Assembly (NCBI GenBank): GCA_002425415.1
Contig: DIMG01000024.1
Location: 1,328 to 65,327, forward strand
From: Micavibrio sp. UBA5572
GTDB taxonomy: Bacteria > Pseudomonadota > Alphaproteobacteria > Micavibrionales > Micavibrionaceae
Reading direction: 5' to 3'
Length of the DNA: 64,000 nt
Below, in pieces: positions 25,438 through 34,874 of the stretch. How positions within the stretch are numbered: position 1 is the first letter of the stretch; each line of letters starts with the position of its first letter. The notes beneath the pieces are model-generated. The model did no database searches, was not told the DNA's origin, and saw nothing but the letters and a program-made list of their open reading frames with translations. A program made the position numbers and the translations under genes.

Positions 25438-28400
25438 TCATTCGGCTGCACTGGTTGAAATAGCTTCTTCCATCCAGTCCACCTCGTCTACACGTCGGAC
25501 AATAACAAATTCATCACGGTTAGAACCAACTGTACCGTAATAGTTAAATCCGTATGATAATTGCGCATACCCACCAATCATATGGGTTGGCTTAACCGTT
25601 GCCCGTGTCACTGAGTTGTGAATTCCGCCTCTGGCATTTGTAATTTTACTGCCCGGCGTATGCACTAACTTCTCTTGCGCGTGATACATCATCATCATAC
25701 CTTCATTAACACGCTGCGAAACAACAGCCCGAGCCATAATAGCCCCGTTAGTGTTAAAAACTTCCAACCAGTCGTTGTCTTTAACCCCGATTTTTTTTGC
25801 ATCCACTTCACTCACCCAAACAATCGGCCCCCCACGCGAAAGAGTCAGCATGTGAAGATTGTCTGTATAGGTAGAGTGAATACCCCATTTCTGGTGCGGC
25901 GTAATAAAGTTCAGCAAAATTGTTGGGGATTCCTTACCATGCTTATCCAACATATGCTGAACAGTGCGCGTATTGATTGGTGGACGATAAGACACCAAGC
26001 CTTCGCCAAAATCAATCATCCACGGATGATCCTGATAAAGCTGTTGACGTCCGGTTAACGTTCTCCACGGAATATACTCATGAACGTTTGTATAACCAGC
26101 ATTGTAACAAACATGCTCGGATTCAATACCACTCCATGTCGGGGAACTGATAATCTTACGCGGTTGCGCTTGAATATCACGGAAACGGATTTTTTCTTCT
26201 TCTTTAGGCAAAGCCAAATGCCTGTGATCCCGTCCTGTAATCTTACTCAAAGCCCCCCAAGCTTTAACGGCGACTTCACCATTGGTTTCAGGGGCAAGAG
26301 ATAAAACAACTTCGCAAGCATCAATATCACTCTCGATCTTGGCGCGACCATCTTTTTCTCCGTTAAGCTTTTTAAGAAAATCGACTTCATGATCGGTATT
26401 CCATCCGATGCCTTTTCCACCATTGCCCAATTTTTCCAGAAGCGGGCCCAAAGACGTAAAACGATCAAATGTTGCCGGATAATCTCTTTGCACCACTTTC
26501 ATAGACGGAGCAGTTTTACCTGGAATTAAATCACATTCTCCCTTGCGCCACTCTTTGACATCAGGCTGTGAAAGTTCACCTGGTGTATCGTGTAAAATAG
26601 GAGTTAAAACAATTTCTTTTTCAACGCCTAGATGTCCCACACAAACTTCCGAGAATTTTTTGGCAATCGCTTTATAGATTTCCCAGTCGGATTTACTTTG
26701 CCAAACAGGGTCAATCGCTTTGGACAATGGATGAATGAAAGGATGCATATCAGACGTATTTAAATCGTTTTTCTCGTACCAACTGGCTGTCGGCAAAACA
26801 ATATCGGAATAAATACAAGTCGTAGACATGCGGAAATCCAGTGTCACAACAAGGTCAAGTTTCCCTTCAGGAGCTTGGTCATGCCATTCAACTTCTGCGG
26901 AAAGGCCACGCCCTTCTGCGCCAAGATCTTTACCTTGCACACCATTTTTGGTTCCCAAGAAATGCTTGAGGAAATATTCATGCCCCTTACCACTTGATCC
27001 CAAAATATTGGAACGCCAAACAAACATATTTCGCGGCCAGTTTGCAGGATGATCTGGGTCTTCGCATGACATACGTAGATCGCCGGACTTAAGACGACCC
27101 ACCACATAATCAACGGGATCAGTCCCCTGCTCGGTTGCTTTTTGAACCAGTAATAACGGGTTTTCCTGCAACTGAGGTGCTGAAGGCAGCCACCCCATCC
27201 GTTCGGCACGGATATTACAATCAATCAATGATCCTTTCCATTTGGCCTTATCAGCCAATGGCGAAAGAATTTCATCAACACCCAGAGTTTCATATCTCCA
27301 TTGATCTGTATGAGCATAAAAGAAAGATGTCGAGTTTTGTTGGCGTGGCGGACGCGACCAGTCCAAAGCAAAAGCCAAAGGAAGCCAACCGGTTTGAGGA
27401 CGAAGTTTTTCCTGACCAACATAATGCGACCAACCGCCACCGGATTGACCAACACATCCACAAAATACCAGCATATTTATAGCTGCACGGTAGTTCATAT
27501 CCATGTGATACCAGTGATTCATAGCCGCCCCGATGATAATCATCGACTTGCCTTTTGTTTCATGGGCATTTTGTGCAAAAGCACGCGCCACCTGAATGAC
27601 TTGTTCGGATTTTACGCCTGTAATGCGCTCCTGCCATTTCGGGGTATAAGGAATATCATCATTATAACTAACGGCAACATGATCTCCGCCCAAACCTTCA
27701 CGAGAAATCCCATAATTAGCGCATAGCAAATCAAACACACTGGCGACAGCAATTTTTTCGCCATTAAGGTCAAGATATTTAACCGGTATGGCGCGATCCA
27801 AAACGTCTTCACGGTCACTGGTTTGGAAATAATTATGCTCATGTGTTTGACCTCCAAAATAAGGAAACCCAACATTCAACACATCATCATGCCAACCAAG
27901 AAGCGTCTTACGAGCACGAATGGCCTGCCCTGTTTTTGAATCTGTAGGAAGAATATTCCATTTTCCTTCTTCGCCCCACCTAAATCCGATAGAACCCGTT
28001 GGAACAGAAATGTGACCCGTTTGTTCATCAAAACAAACAGTTTTCCATTCAGGATTATTTTTTTCATCTAGATCATTTGCAAAATCAGAAGCACGAACCA
28101 TCCGACCAGGAACATACCGCCCGTCTCTTTGCTCAAGCTTAACCAGAAACGGCATATCCGAATAGGAACGGCAATAATCATCAAAATATTCTGACGGATT
28201 TTCTAAATGGAATTCTTTCAGAATAACATGCCCCATTGCCATACCAAGAGCAGCATCCGTTCCCTGTTTAGGATTAAGCCAAATGTCTCCAAATTTTGAA
28301 GCTTCTGAGTAATCCGGCGTAATGGTTACAACTTGCGTTCCTTTATACCGAGCCTCAGTCATAAAATGGGCGTCTGGAGTACGGGTCTGTGGGACGTTCG

Positions 28401-29163
28401 ACCCCCACATGATAATAAACCCTGAATTATACCAATCAGCACTTTCTGGAACGTCGGTTTGTTCCCCCCAACTTTGCGGGCTTGCAGGAGGCAGATCACA
28501 ATACCAATCGTAAAAGCTCATACACGTTCCGCCCAACAAGGAAAGGTAACGTGAACCAGCGGCGTAGGATACCATTGACATGGCAGGAATAGGAGAAAAA
28601 CCGATAATCCGGTCAGGGCCATGCTCTTTGATAGTATGGACGTTAGCCGCAGCAATAATTTCTGTAACCTCATCCCATCCCGCACGAACAAATCCACCTC
28701 GTCCACGAACACTTTGGTATTCTTTTCGAAGGTCAGGATCATTTTGGATCATTTTCCATGCATCAACCGGAGATGCCGCAATTTTTTTTGCATCACGCCA
28801 CATAGATAATAATCTCTTGCGAATCATCGGATACTTTAAACGATTAGCAGAATAGATATACCAACTGTAGCTCGCTCCACGCGCACATCCGCGTGGCTCA
28901 TGATTCGGAAGATCAGGCCGCGTGCGCGGATAGTCTGTTTGCTGAGTCTCCCATGTAATCAAGCCATTCTTGACATAGATTTTCCATGAGCAAGATCCCG
29001 TGCAATTCACACCATGTGTCGAGCGAACGATTTTGTCGTGAGCCCAACGACTACGGTAACCGTCTTCCCATTTCCGGTTTTCTTCTGTTATAACTCCGTG
29101 TCCATTAGAAAATTCCTCACGTTTTTGAGAAAAATAGGACATACGGTCGATAAAATAGCTCAT
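25438..29163 (-). CDS. narG: Respiratory nitrate reductase alpha subunit (Mo-bisMGD)
   Basis: The catalytic subunit that reduces nitrate to nitrite on the cytoplasmic side of the membrane. It is 1241 residues, close to the family norm. The FS0 iron-sulfur ligands H50, C54, C58 and C93 match the known NarG pattern, including the histidine ligand. The molybdenum aspartate lies in CMSFYDWYCDLPPASPQ. No twin-arginine signal of the periplasmic NapA type is present. An FNR-type box lies 62 bases (centre) before the ATG. Requires MobA/MoaA/MoeA products encoded on both sides. Confidence 0.98.
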   Translation of the reverse strand: MSYFIDRMSYFSQKREEFSNGHGVITEENRKWEDGYRSRWAHDKIVRSTHGVNCTGSCSWKIYVKNGLITWETQQTDYPRTRPDLPNHEPRGCARGASYSWYIYSANRLKYPMIRKRLLSMWRDAKKIAASPVDAWKMIQNDPDLRKEYQSVRGRGGFVRAGWDEVTEIIAAANVHTIKEHGPDRIIGFSPIPAMSMVSYAAGSRYLSLLGGTCMSFYDWYCDLPPASPQSWGEQTDVPESADWYNSGFIIMWGSNVPQTRTPDAHFMTEARYKGTQVVTITPDYSEASKFGDIWLNPKQGTDAALGMAMGHVILKEFHLENPSEYFDDYCRSYSDMPFLVKLEQRDGRYVPGRMVRASDFANDLDEKNNPEWKTVCFDEQTGHISVPTGSIGFRWGEEGKWNILPTDSKTGQAIRARKTLLGWHDDVLNVGFPYFGGQTHEHNYFQTSDREDVLDRAIPVKYLDLNGEKIAVASVFDLLCANYGISREGLGGDHVAVSYNDDIPYTPKWQERITGVKSEQVIQVARAFAQNAHETKGKSMIIIGAAMNHWYHMDMNYRAAINMLVFCGCVGQSGGGWSHYVGQEKLRPQTGWLPLAFALDWSRPPRQQNSTSFFYAHTDQWRYETLGVDEILSPLADKAKWKGSLIDCNIRAERMGWLPSAPQLQENPLLLVQKATEQGTDPVDYVVGRLKSGDLRMSCEDPDHPANWPRNMFVWRSNILGSSGKGHEYFLKHFLGTKNGVQGKDLGAEGRGLSAEVEWHDQAPEGKLDLVVTLDFRMSTTCIYSDIVLPTASWYEKNDLNTSDMHPFIHPLSKAIDPVWQSKSDWEIYKAIAKKFSEVCVGHLGVEKEIVLTPILHDTPGELSQPDVKEWRKGECDLIPGKTAPSMKVVQRDYPATFDRFTSLGPLLEKLGNGGKGIGWNTDHEVDFLKKLNGEKDGRAKIESDIDACEVVLSLAPETNGEVAVKAWGALSKITGRDHRHLALPKEEEKIRFRDIQAQPRKIISSPTWSGIESEHVCYNAGYTNVHEYIPWRTLTGRQQLYQDHPWMIDFGEGLVSYRPPINTRTVQHMLDKHGKESPTILLNFITPHQKWGIHSTYTDNLHMLTLSRGGPIVWVSEVDAKKIGVKDNDWLEVFNTNGAIMARAVVSQRVNEGMMMMYHAQEKLVHTPGSKITNARGGIHNSVTRATVKPTHMIGGYAQLSYGFNYYGTVGSNRDEFVIVRRVDEVDWMEEAISTSAAE

Positions 29164-29218
29164 TGCAAGCTCTCCTTATATTTCAGTGACAGCTTGATCG
29201 TTCTCAGGATGTTATCCC

Positions 29219-29232
29219 TTGATGCAAATCAA
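29219..29232. promoter_or_regulatory. FNR-type box upstream of narG
   Basis: A perfect TTGAT-GCAA-ATCAA palindrome in the short gap between the second narK and narG. A start at -41.5 would be about 29184, giving a leader of about 20 bases before the narG ATG. This would be an internal promoter, letting narGHJI be raised separately from the narK genes. A partial half-site TTGATCG follows at about 29194. Confidence 0.8.
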
Positions 29233-29245
29233 GTAATTTGGGGTT

Positions 29246-30853
29246 TTACGGATTTTTATGCTGCGCATTTGTTCGCAAATAAGCCCACCAATTCAAGACA
29301 ACGCAAACCGTATAAAATGCCGCAAATCCATATAATGCAATTTCAGGAGTTGTTGCTTTGATCTGCTCACCAAAAACCTGAGGAATAATAAACGCACCAT
29401 AAGCAGCCACTGCAGACGTCCAACCCAATACAGGGCCAGCTTGTTCTTTATCGAACACTTTTGCTATGGTTCTAAATGTAGAGCCATTTCCGATCCCGCT
29501 GGTCAAAAACAATGTCAAGAACAACAAGAAGAAAGGCAGAAAAAACTCTTCAGGAGTTGCAGAAGAATATGCGGCCTTCATAAAATAAGCCGCTCCCAAC
29601 GCTGCGGCAACCATCACAACAGAACATATCTGCGTGACCAATGCTCCGCCCATTTTATCAGCAACCCATCCGCCCAACGGACGAATCAAAGCACCGATAA
29701 ATGGCCCGATCCATGCGTACATCAAAGCACTCGGTGCATTTGGATTGATGACATCATGGGTCATAACACCGTCTACCATCACATGCTGAAAGCCAAAAAT
29801 AACTTTAATGGACAATGGAAAGGCCGCAGAATAACCAATGAAAGATCCAAAGGTCATCGTATAAATAACGGTCATAATCCAAGTATGTGGATGATTGAAG
29901 ATTTTATACTGACGTTTCAAACTTTGCTGAATGGAACCAGGAATAAGCCGTAAAGCAAAAACTGTGGCCGCAATCACAATCGGCAAAACAATCCATTTGC
30001 TAACATTCAACCCATTACCGCCTGCATTTTCTGGTAAAATAAACCACAAACCCAGAACGGCCGTAGCCAAACCGATCAGCAACATCAGAGCCAGTTTTAA
30101 CATAGATGAAAAAGGCCCGCTAATATTTGGAGAAACATGCTCGGCGCGAATATTATTCATTCCAAACCATGCGGCAATAACAAGCGGAATGAGAATTGCA
30201 ACCCAGATATACCCTGCATTATGGATAAATGTTTCTGTTCCTGCAGGGATTTTTCCGATCAAAGTTCCGGAATCGCTTTTCAAGATCATGGCATCGCCAC
30301 CAAAAAGGGCGAAAGTCATAACCAAAGGCACCAGAACTTGCATTGTCGTTACGCCGAAATTCCCAAGTCCGGCATTCAATCCCAAGGAAAGCCCCTGAAC
30401 TTTTTTAGGAAAGAAAAAACTGATATTCGACATTGATGACGCAAAATTACCGCCCCCAAATCCTGACAACAACGCCAAGGCTTGGAACACCCAAAGTGGC
30501 GTATTCAAATCCTGTAATGCCATTCCCGTACCAAGAGCAGGAAAAATCAACAGAGCTGTTGTGAAGAAAATTGTATTTCTTCCTCCTGCCAACCGAATAA
30601 AGAAAGAGCTTGGAATTCTGAGAGTTGCGCCGGAAAGCCCTGCAATAGCACTCAGTGTAAATAATTCTGGTTGACTGAATGAAAAACCGATATTGAGCAT
30701 CTGAACCGTGATGATGCTCCAATATAGCCAAACAGCAAATCCACATAATAAACACGGAATTGAAATCCATAGATTTCTCCATGCTATAGAAGAATTTCCT
30801 GCTGCCCACTGGGCTTCATCCTCAGGATTCCATTGTGTAATATCTTTGGCCAT
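29246..30853 (-). CDS. narK2: NarK-type nitrate/nitrite transporter (second)
   Basis: A major-facilitator protein of 535 residues with about 12 membrane segments. Its second family signature includes GGGNFASSMSNISFFFPKKVQGLSLGLNAGLGNFGV. It is longer than the first NarK and resembles the NarK2 class, thought to be nitrate/nitrite antiporters that remove toxic nitrite. The assignment of antiport to this copy is inference from length and class. It follows the first narK by 23 bases, and tandem unlike narK genes before narG are common. Confidence 0.92.
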   Translation of the reverse strand: MAKDITQWNPEDEAQWAAGNSSIAWRNLWISIPCLLCGFAVWLYWSIITVQMLNIGFSFSQPELFTLSAIAGLSGATLRIPSSFFIRLAGGRNTIFFTTALLIFPALGTGMALQDLNTPLWVFQALALLSGFGGGNFASSMSNISFFFPKKVQGLSLGLNAGLGNFGVTTMQVLVPLVMTFALFGGDAMILKSDSGTLIGKIPAGTETFIHNAGYIWVAILIPLVIAAWFGMNNIRAEHVSPNISGPFSSMLKLALMLLIGLATAVLGLWFILPENAGGNGLNVSKWIVLPIVIAATVFALRLIPGSIQQSLKRQYKIFNHPHTWIMTVIYTMTFGSFIGYSAAFPLSIKVIFGFQHVMVDGVMTHDVINPNAPSALMYAWIGPFIGALIRPLGGWVADKMGGALVTQICSVVMVAAALGAAYFMKAAYSSATPEEFFLPFFLLFLTLFLTSGIGNGSTFRTIAKVFDKEQAGPVLGWTSAVAAYGAFIIPQVFGEQIKATTPEIALYGFAAFYTVCVVLNWWAYLRTNAQHKNP

Positions 30854-30876
30854 AATTATTCTCCTTAAAATATAGC

Positions 30877-32154
30877 TTATTCTGCGCCTTGCAATTCAGG
30901 CAAAAATTTTGATTTTTCCATTTTTCGTTCCATGAATACAATTGCAAAATGCATCCACGTCAAAGCAACAGCTGTGATAAGAAACAGCAGCATGAAGCAA
31001 CTGGTCCACACTCCGGTGACATCATTCATAAAGCCGAAAGTAATAGGAAGTATAAATCCACCAAGACCGCCAATCAAACCGACAATACCACCCACGGCAC
31101 CAACATGATCCGGATAATAAACAGGAATATGTTTGTAGACAGCCGCTTTTCCTAGGGACATAAAGAATCCTAAAATAACAGTCAGAAAAACAAACACGGG
31201 AAGGCTGACAGAAAGACTAAAAGCAATCGGCTCTTTTATGCCATGAACGATATAATCCGTTGATGGGTAGGACAGAACGAATGTACAAACAACTGAAGCG
31301 ATGAAAGTCCAATACATAATTGTCCGCGCCCCCCATTTATCAGACATCCAACCGCCCAGCGCTCGAAAAACTGATCCAGGAAGAGCGTAAGCCGCCGCCA
31401 GCATCCCAGCCGTTTTGATATCCAGTCCATAAACACCGACATAATAACGGGGCAACCAAAGAGCCAATGCCACAAACGCACCAAAGACGAAGAAGTAATA
31501 CAAAGAGAATCTCCAGACCTGAAGATTAGCAAGGGGCTTCATTTGCTCAACAATGCTGCGTGGCTTTTCATTTTTCATTTTTCTGGCGGCCAGCTTCGGA
31601 TCATCTTTACTGAAAATATAAAATAGAACCGCCGCCAAAAAGATAACAGCCGCATAAACTTGTGCTGTTCCCTGCCATCCAAGACTGACCAAAAGAAAGG
31701 GAGCCCCAAAATTAGTGATCGCAGAGCCAACATTTCCAACACCAAAAATCCCTAAAGCCGTCCCTTGCTTTTCTTTTCCATACCACTGGGACACATAAGC
31801 AATACCGGTAGCAAAACCACCCCCAGCCAGGCCAACTCCCAAAGCAGCCAACAAAAACATTTCGTACGTATGGACAGTAGAGAGAAGGTATGTAGAAATC
31901 GAAGACGCAATCATGGTTAATGCCATAACAATACGGCCACCATACTGATCTGACCATATCCCGAGAATCAAGCGACTCAGTGATCCGGTCAAAACCGGAG
32001 TGGCTACCAGAATACCGAATTGGGTATCGGTTAACCCTAAATCAGCCTTAATCCGGATGCCAAGAATTGAGAAAATCGTCCAGACAGCAAAGCAAACAGT
32101 AAATGCAAAAGTACTTAGGCCAAGCGCCCTGTTCTGGTCAGTTTTGGAAATCAT
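30877..32154 (-). CDS. narK1: NarK-type nitrate transporter (first)
   Basis: A 425-residue major-facilitator protein with 12 hydrophobic segments; the start at 32154 has GGAGAAGG upstream. The signature GVGLAGGGFATGIAYVSQWYGKEKQGTALGIFGVGNVGSA matches NarK nitrate carriers. The shorter NarK1 class is usually a nitrate/proton symporter that starts nitrate entry. First gene of the narK1-narK2-narGHJI-ppiC-nnrS string. Its control region has an FNR-type box (32245-32258) and, in the leader, a 30-base inverted repeat (32184-32213). Confidence 0.92.
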   Translation of the reverse strand: MISKTDQNRALGLSTFAFTVCFAVWTIFSILGIRIKADLGLTDTQFGILVATPVLTGSLSRLILGIWSDQYGGRIVMALTMIASSISTYLLSTVHTYEMFLLAALGVGLAGGGFATGIAYVSQWYGKEKQGTALGIFGVGNVGSAITNFGAPFLLVSLGWQGTAQVYAAVIFLAAVLFYIFSKDDPKLAARKMKNEKPRSIVEQMKPLANLQVWRFSLYYFFVFGAFVALALWLPRYYVGVYGLDIKTAGMLAAAYALPGSVFRALGGWMSDKWGARTIMYWTFIASVVCTFVLSYPSTDYIVHGIKEPIAFSLSVSLPVFVFLTVILGFFMSLGKAAVYKHIPVYYPDHVGAVGGIVGLIGGLGGFILPITFGFMNDVTGVWTSCFMLLFLITAVALTWMHFAIVFMERKMEKSKFLPELQGAE

Positions 32155-32183
32155 TAAACCTTCTCCGTTTACATATAGTTCGT

Positions 32184-32213
32184 GCAAAGGTTTTGATTAC
32201 CCTAAACCTTTGC
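32184..32213. repeat. 30-bp inverted repeat in the narK1 leader
   Basis: GCAAAGGTTT (32184-32193) and AAACCTTTGC (32204-32213) are exact inverted copies with a ten-base spacer. If transcription begins near 32210 (FNR box at -41.5, -10-like GATAGT at 32222-32217), the repeat forms a hairpin at the very 5' end of the nar transcript. It could instead be an operator for a second regulator. Confidence 0.75.
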
Positions 32214-32244
32214 GCTACTATCTCATTGGTTAAATCGTTCTGAC

Positions 32245-32258
32245 TTGATTCAGATCAA
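32245..32258. promoter_or_regulatory. FNR-type box, narK1 / crp-2 divergent promoter
   Basis: A perfect TTGAT-TCAG-ATCAA palindrome between two divergent genes. On the minus strand a -10-like GATAGT at 32222-32217 fits a start about 41 bases from the box centre. On the plus strand the box centre is about 54 bases before the regulator ATG, so autoregulation is also possible. Confidence 0.85.
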
Positions 32259-32305
32259 GACAATACTTTTAAGCCGCTATCAAAATTTATAACTTATTCG
32301 AACAG

Positions 32306-33061
32306 ATGAATTTTCTCATGAGACTTCCTGAAAATTTCAAAGAACATCAAAACCCTCAGCTTTTTGAAAAACTCAAAGAGTCGAGCCTTGAAAAACTTCT
32401 GCAACACTCGGTTATACAAGACTATGAATCTGGCCGCCTTCTAGTCCAACAAGGCGATAAACCGGAATACATATATCTGGTAATAAGCGGTGTGTTGAAA
32501 ACCTTTCGAATTGACGCAGAGGAAGGCCGCGAAGCCACCATTCGTATGCTACAATCAGGTGACACATGTATGGAGGCTGTATTGTTTATGGGGGGGCCTT
32601 CCCCCATAAATGTCCAGACGGTAAACCAGAGCAAAGTGCTGCAACTTCCTGAACGCATTGTAAAACAGCATGCTTTGGATGATGCCCAGTTTGCGATGAA
32701 CCTGCTGCGAATTGTCACACGCCACTACAAAAATGCCATGCACCAGATCGAAGCCATGAATATTAAATCACCCCTCCAACGTGTTGGATATTATTTCTTA
32801 TTGAAACATCTTGATGCAGGCCACGATAATCTGGAGTTCGAGCTTCCATTTCAAAAACAAATGATTGCAAACTACCTTGGAATGACTCCAGAGACATTTT
32901 CACGCACCCTGAAACAAATGAAAGGTTTAGGCATAGAGATCGAAGGGGAAAAAATAAAAATGCGCGATGCCTTTTCACTATGCCATTTTTGTGATTCGGA
33001 CACCGCTTCCATATGCGACAATCATGACAAAGGCAGTTGTAAAGCCTGCCCGCTACATTAA
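32306..33061 (+). CDS. CRP/FNR-family regulator with C-terminal five-cysteine cluster
   Basis: A 251-residue regulator divergent from narK1. A cyclic-nucleotide-type domain (about 20-140) and dimer helix precede a winged helix with MIANYLGMTPETFSRTLKQMK, which keeps the E-x-x-S-R code for TTGAT sites. The FNR N-terminal cysteines are absent. Instead the chain ends in C226, C229, C237, C245, C248 (C-x2-C-x7-C-x7-C-x2-C) with several histidines, which could bind zinc or an iron-sulfur cluster. No strong ribosome site precedes the ATG; a second ATG lies at codon 5. Its stop overlaps moeA by 9 bases. Confidence 0.9.
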   Translation: MNFLMRLPENFKEHQNPQLFEKLKESSLEKLLQHSVIQDYESGRLLVQQGDKPEYIYLVISGVLKTFRIDAEEGREATIRMLQSGDTCMEAVLFMGGPSPINVQTVNQSKVLQLPERIVKQHALDDAQFAMNLLRIVTRHYKNAMHQIEAMNIKSPLQRVGYYFLLKHLDAGHDNLEFELPFQKQMIANYLGMTPETFSRTLKQMKGLGIEIEGEKIKMRDAFSLCHFCDSDTASICDNHDKGSCKACPLH

Positions 33062-34297
33062 CCCCCCACGCGGGTACAAGGGATAAACATCCACAATTTC
33101 TCCATCCTTAATTTCCGTAATTTTATCTGGAACACAAACCCATGCATTCATTTTTAAAAAAGGATTAACCATAAAGGAATCCTGCCCTTCCAGAATAGAA
33201 ACAGTAAAACTTCCATCTTCTAAACAAGTTAAACGCCCTTTCAAAAACATTTGAAGTTCTGATTTCTTTGAATAGGGATGTTCAAGTTTTACATGAAGAG
33301 GCTCTTCCATCTCCATGCCGGACATAGCCCGAAACGCGATGTCAACAAAGAACCGTAAACCCACTGCCGTTGCAACAGGATTCCCCGGCAATCCAAAATA
33401 AAGTGTCCCATTCGGTAATCTTGCCAAAAGGTTTGGCTTGCCTGGCTTAATTTTAACTTTGTGATACAGGATTTCTGCCCCCAGATTCTCCAAACCGCTT
33501 TTCACGAAATCAAACGCTCCGGCAGAAACAGCTCCGCTGGAAATAATCATATCGGGATTTTGATCCACCAAAGCTGATAAATGTTTTTTAAAATCTTCCG
33601 GCTCATCCTGTATCGTTAAAGACTCGAAGCATTCGACACCCAAGTCATTTAGAAATGCCAATGCATAAGGGCGATTCGAATTATAAATCTGTCCCGAACC
33701 AAGTGAGGTAGATAAATCATCAACAAGTTCTTTGCCTGTGGACAAAAATGCCACACGAGGCTTTTTAAAGACCTCAATGCTAGAAATACCAAGTGTAGCC
33801 AATGGCAAAATGTAGGCCGCGTCAAGGGGATCTCCTACCTTCAGCAGAACATCACCTGTTTTAAAATCTTCTCCGGCATGACGAATATGTGCGCCGATCT
33901 CGGGAGTTGAAAAAAAAGCAATCCCATCTTCTCCAATTTTTACCAATTCGACAGGCACAACAGCGTCAGCACCTGAAGGCATAGGGGCCCCCGTCATGAT
34001 TTGAACACATGATCCTCTTTGAAAAGAGGTATGAGAAACAAGGTCTCCGGCAGCAATCACTCCTGACTTTTCAAGGGTCACGGGGTTATCTTGAGTAGCT
34101 CTTGCCAAATCATCCCGATAAACGGCAAATCCATCCATTGCCGAATTATCGAATGGCTGAATATCTATAGGGGCGAAGACATCCTGCGCACAAATACGTT
34201 CTGAAATTCTATTCAAAGGCAGTGTTTCTATTTCTAATTTTCGACCTTTGGCCGATTCAAAAATAATTTCACATGCTTCTTTATAAGAAATCATCAT
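33053..34297 (-). CDS. moeA: Molybdopterin molybdenumtransferase
   Basis: Inserts molybdate into adenylated molybdopterin, releasing AMP. It is 414 residues from the ATG at 34297, with AAGG seven bases upstream; the longer frame begins only with TTG. Family motifs are present: PFDNSAMDGFAV, MTGAPMPSGADAVVPVE, FLSTGKELVD, SSGAVSAGAFDFVK and FGLPGNPVATAVG. All four MoeA domains fit. It shares a divergent control region, with an FNR-like box, with ubiTUV. A 7-base inverted repeat (CCGTCTT/AAGACGG, 34322-34351) lies in its leader. Confidence 0.96.
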   Translation of the reverse strand: MMISYKEACEIIFESAKGRKLEIETLPLNRISERICAQDVFAPIDIQPFDNSAMDGFAVYRDDLARATQDNPVTLEKSGVIAAGDLVSHTSFQRGSCVQIMTGAPMPSGADAVVPVELVKIGEDGIAFFSTPEIGAHIRHAGEDFKTGDVLLKVGDPLDAAYILPLATLGISSIEVFKKPRVAFLSTGKELVDDLSTSLGSGQIYNSNRPYALAFLNDLGVECFESLTIQDEPEDFKKHLSALVDQNPDMIISSGAVSAGAFDFVKSGLENLGAEILYHKVKIKPGKPNLLARLPNGTLYFGLPGNPVATAVGLRFFVDIAFRAMSGMEMEEPLHVKLEHPYSKKSELQMFLKGRLTCLEDGSFTVSILEGQDSFMVNPFLKMNAWVCVPDKITEIKDGEIVDVYPLYPRGGLM

Positions 34298-34374
34298 ATA
34301 CAAACCTTACTGTTCCCTTAGCCGTCTTTGATTTAAAACAATTTAAGACGGAGTAGTTATTCAATGAATATTTT

Positions 34375-34388
34375 TTGATCTGAGTCAA
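34375..34388. promoter_or_regulatory. FNR-type box, moeA / ubiT divergent promoter
   Basis: TTGAT-CTGA-GTCAA differs from the perfect palindrome by one base. It lies 34 bases before the ubiT ATG (34422) and 78 bases from the moeA start. TATATATAGC follows at 34401-34410, a possible -10 for ubiT. The box-to-ATG distance is so short that the ubiT mRNA would be nearly leaderless. Confidence 0.7.
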
Positions 34389-34421
34389 TAACACCTTTGC
34401 TATATATAGCTAGGCTGCCCA

Positions 34422-34862
34422 ATGATCTCATTTATAACACAACTTTTTCTTGGAAAAATAGTCCGGTATATTTCCCAGACCAGACCAGACATTTTTAACC
34501 GGATGGAAGCTCATACCGATAAGGTCTTTCTGATTGATCCGGTTAACCTTCCCCTTGTGCTTATACTTAAACCCCAAAAAGAAAACCCAAGCCTGACAGC
34601 ATGCCCTCGTCACAAGATACTAAAATATGATGCCCGTATTTCGGGTACATTTCTAACTCTCCTCAAGATGATTGACGGACAACTTGATGGAGATGCGTTA
34701 TTTTTCACTCGAGACCTAACTATTGAAGGCGACACTGAAGCCGTTGTCTGCCTGCGAAACGCATTGGATGATGTGGACGGGAGTGTTGTTGAAGATGTCG
34801 CAACACTGTTTCCGTTACTTGGCACGCCCACCCTTTCATTTCTTCGAAATATAAAAAATTAA
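34422..34862 (+). CDS. ubiT: Anaerobic ubiquinone biosynthesis accessory factor UbiT (SCP2 domain)
   Basis: A 146-residue protein with a sterol-carrier-protein-2 lipid-binding domain. UbiT is known in Escherichia coli as one of three proteins (UbiT, UbiU, UbiV) needed to make ubiquinone without oxygen, probably holding the lipid precursor. The middle segment LLKMIDGQLDGDALFFTRDLTIEGDTEAVVCLRNALDD matches the SCP2 core. Identification rests on the domain together with the adjacent ubiU and ubiV. Ubiquinol made this way would feed NarI in anoxia. Confidence 0.9.
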   Translation: MISFITQLFLGKIVRYISQTRPDIFNRMEAHTDKVFLIDPVNLPLVLILKPQKENPSLTACPRHKILKYDARISGTFLTLLKMIDGQLDGDALFFTRDLTIEGDTEAVVCLRNALDDVDGSVVEDVATLFPLLGTPTLSFLRNIKN

Positions 34863-34874
34863 GAAACCCATATC

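Noticed and set aside
29246..32154. Two narK genes as a recent duplication
   Set aside because: They differ in length (425 versus 535 residues) and motif detail. Paired NarK1 and NarK2 of different classes before narG is a known arrangement.
34322..34351. CCGTCTT/AAGACGG inverted repeat before moeA
   Set aside because: The stem is only 7 bases with a 16-base loop and no uridine tract. It is too weak to call a terminator or operator, so it is mentioned only in the moeA entry.
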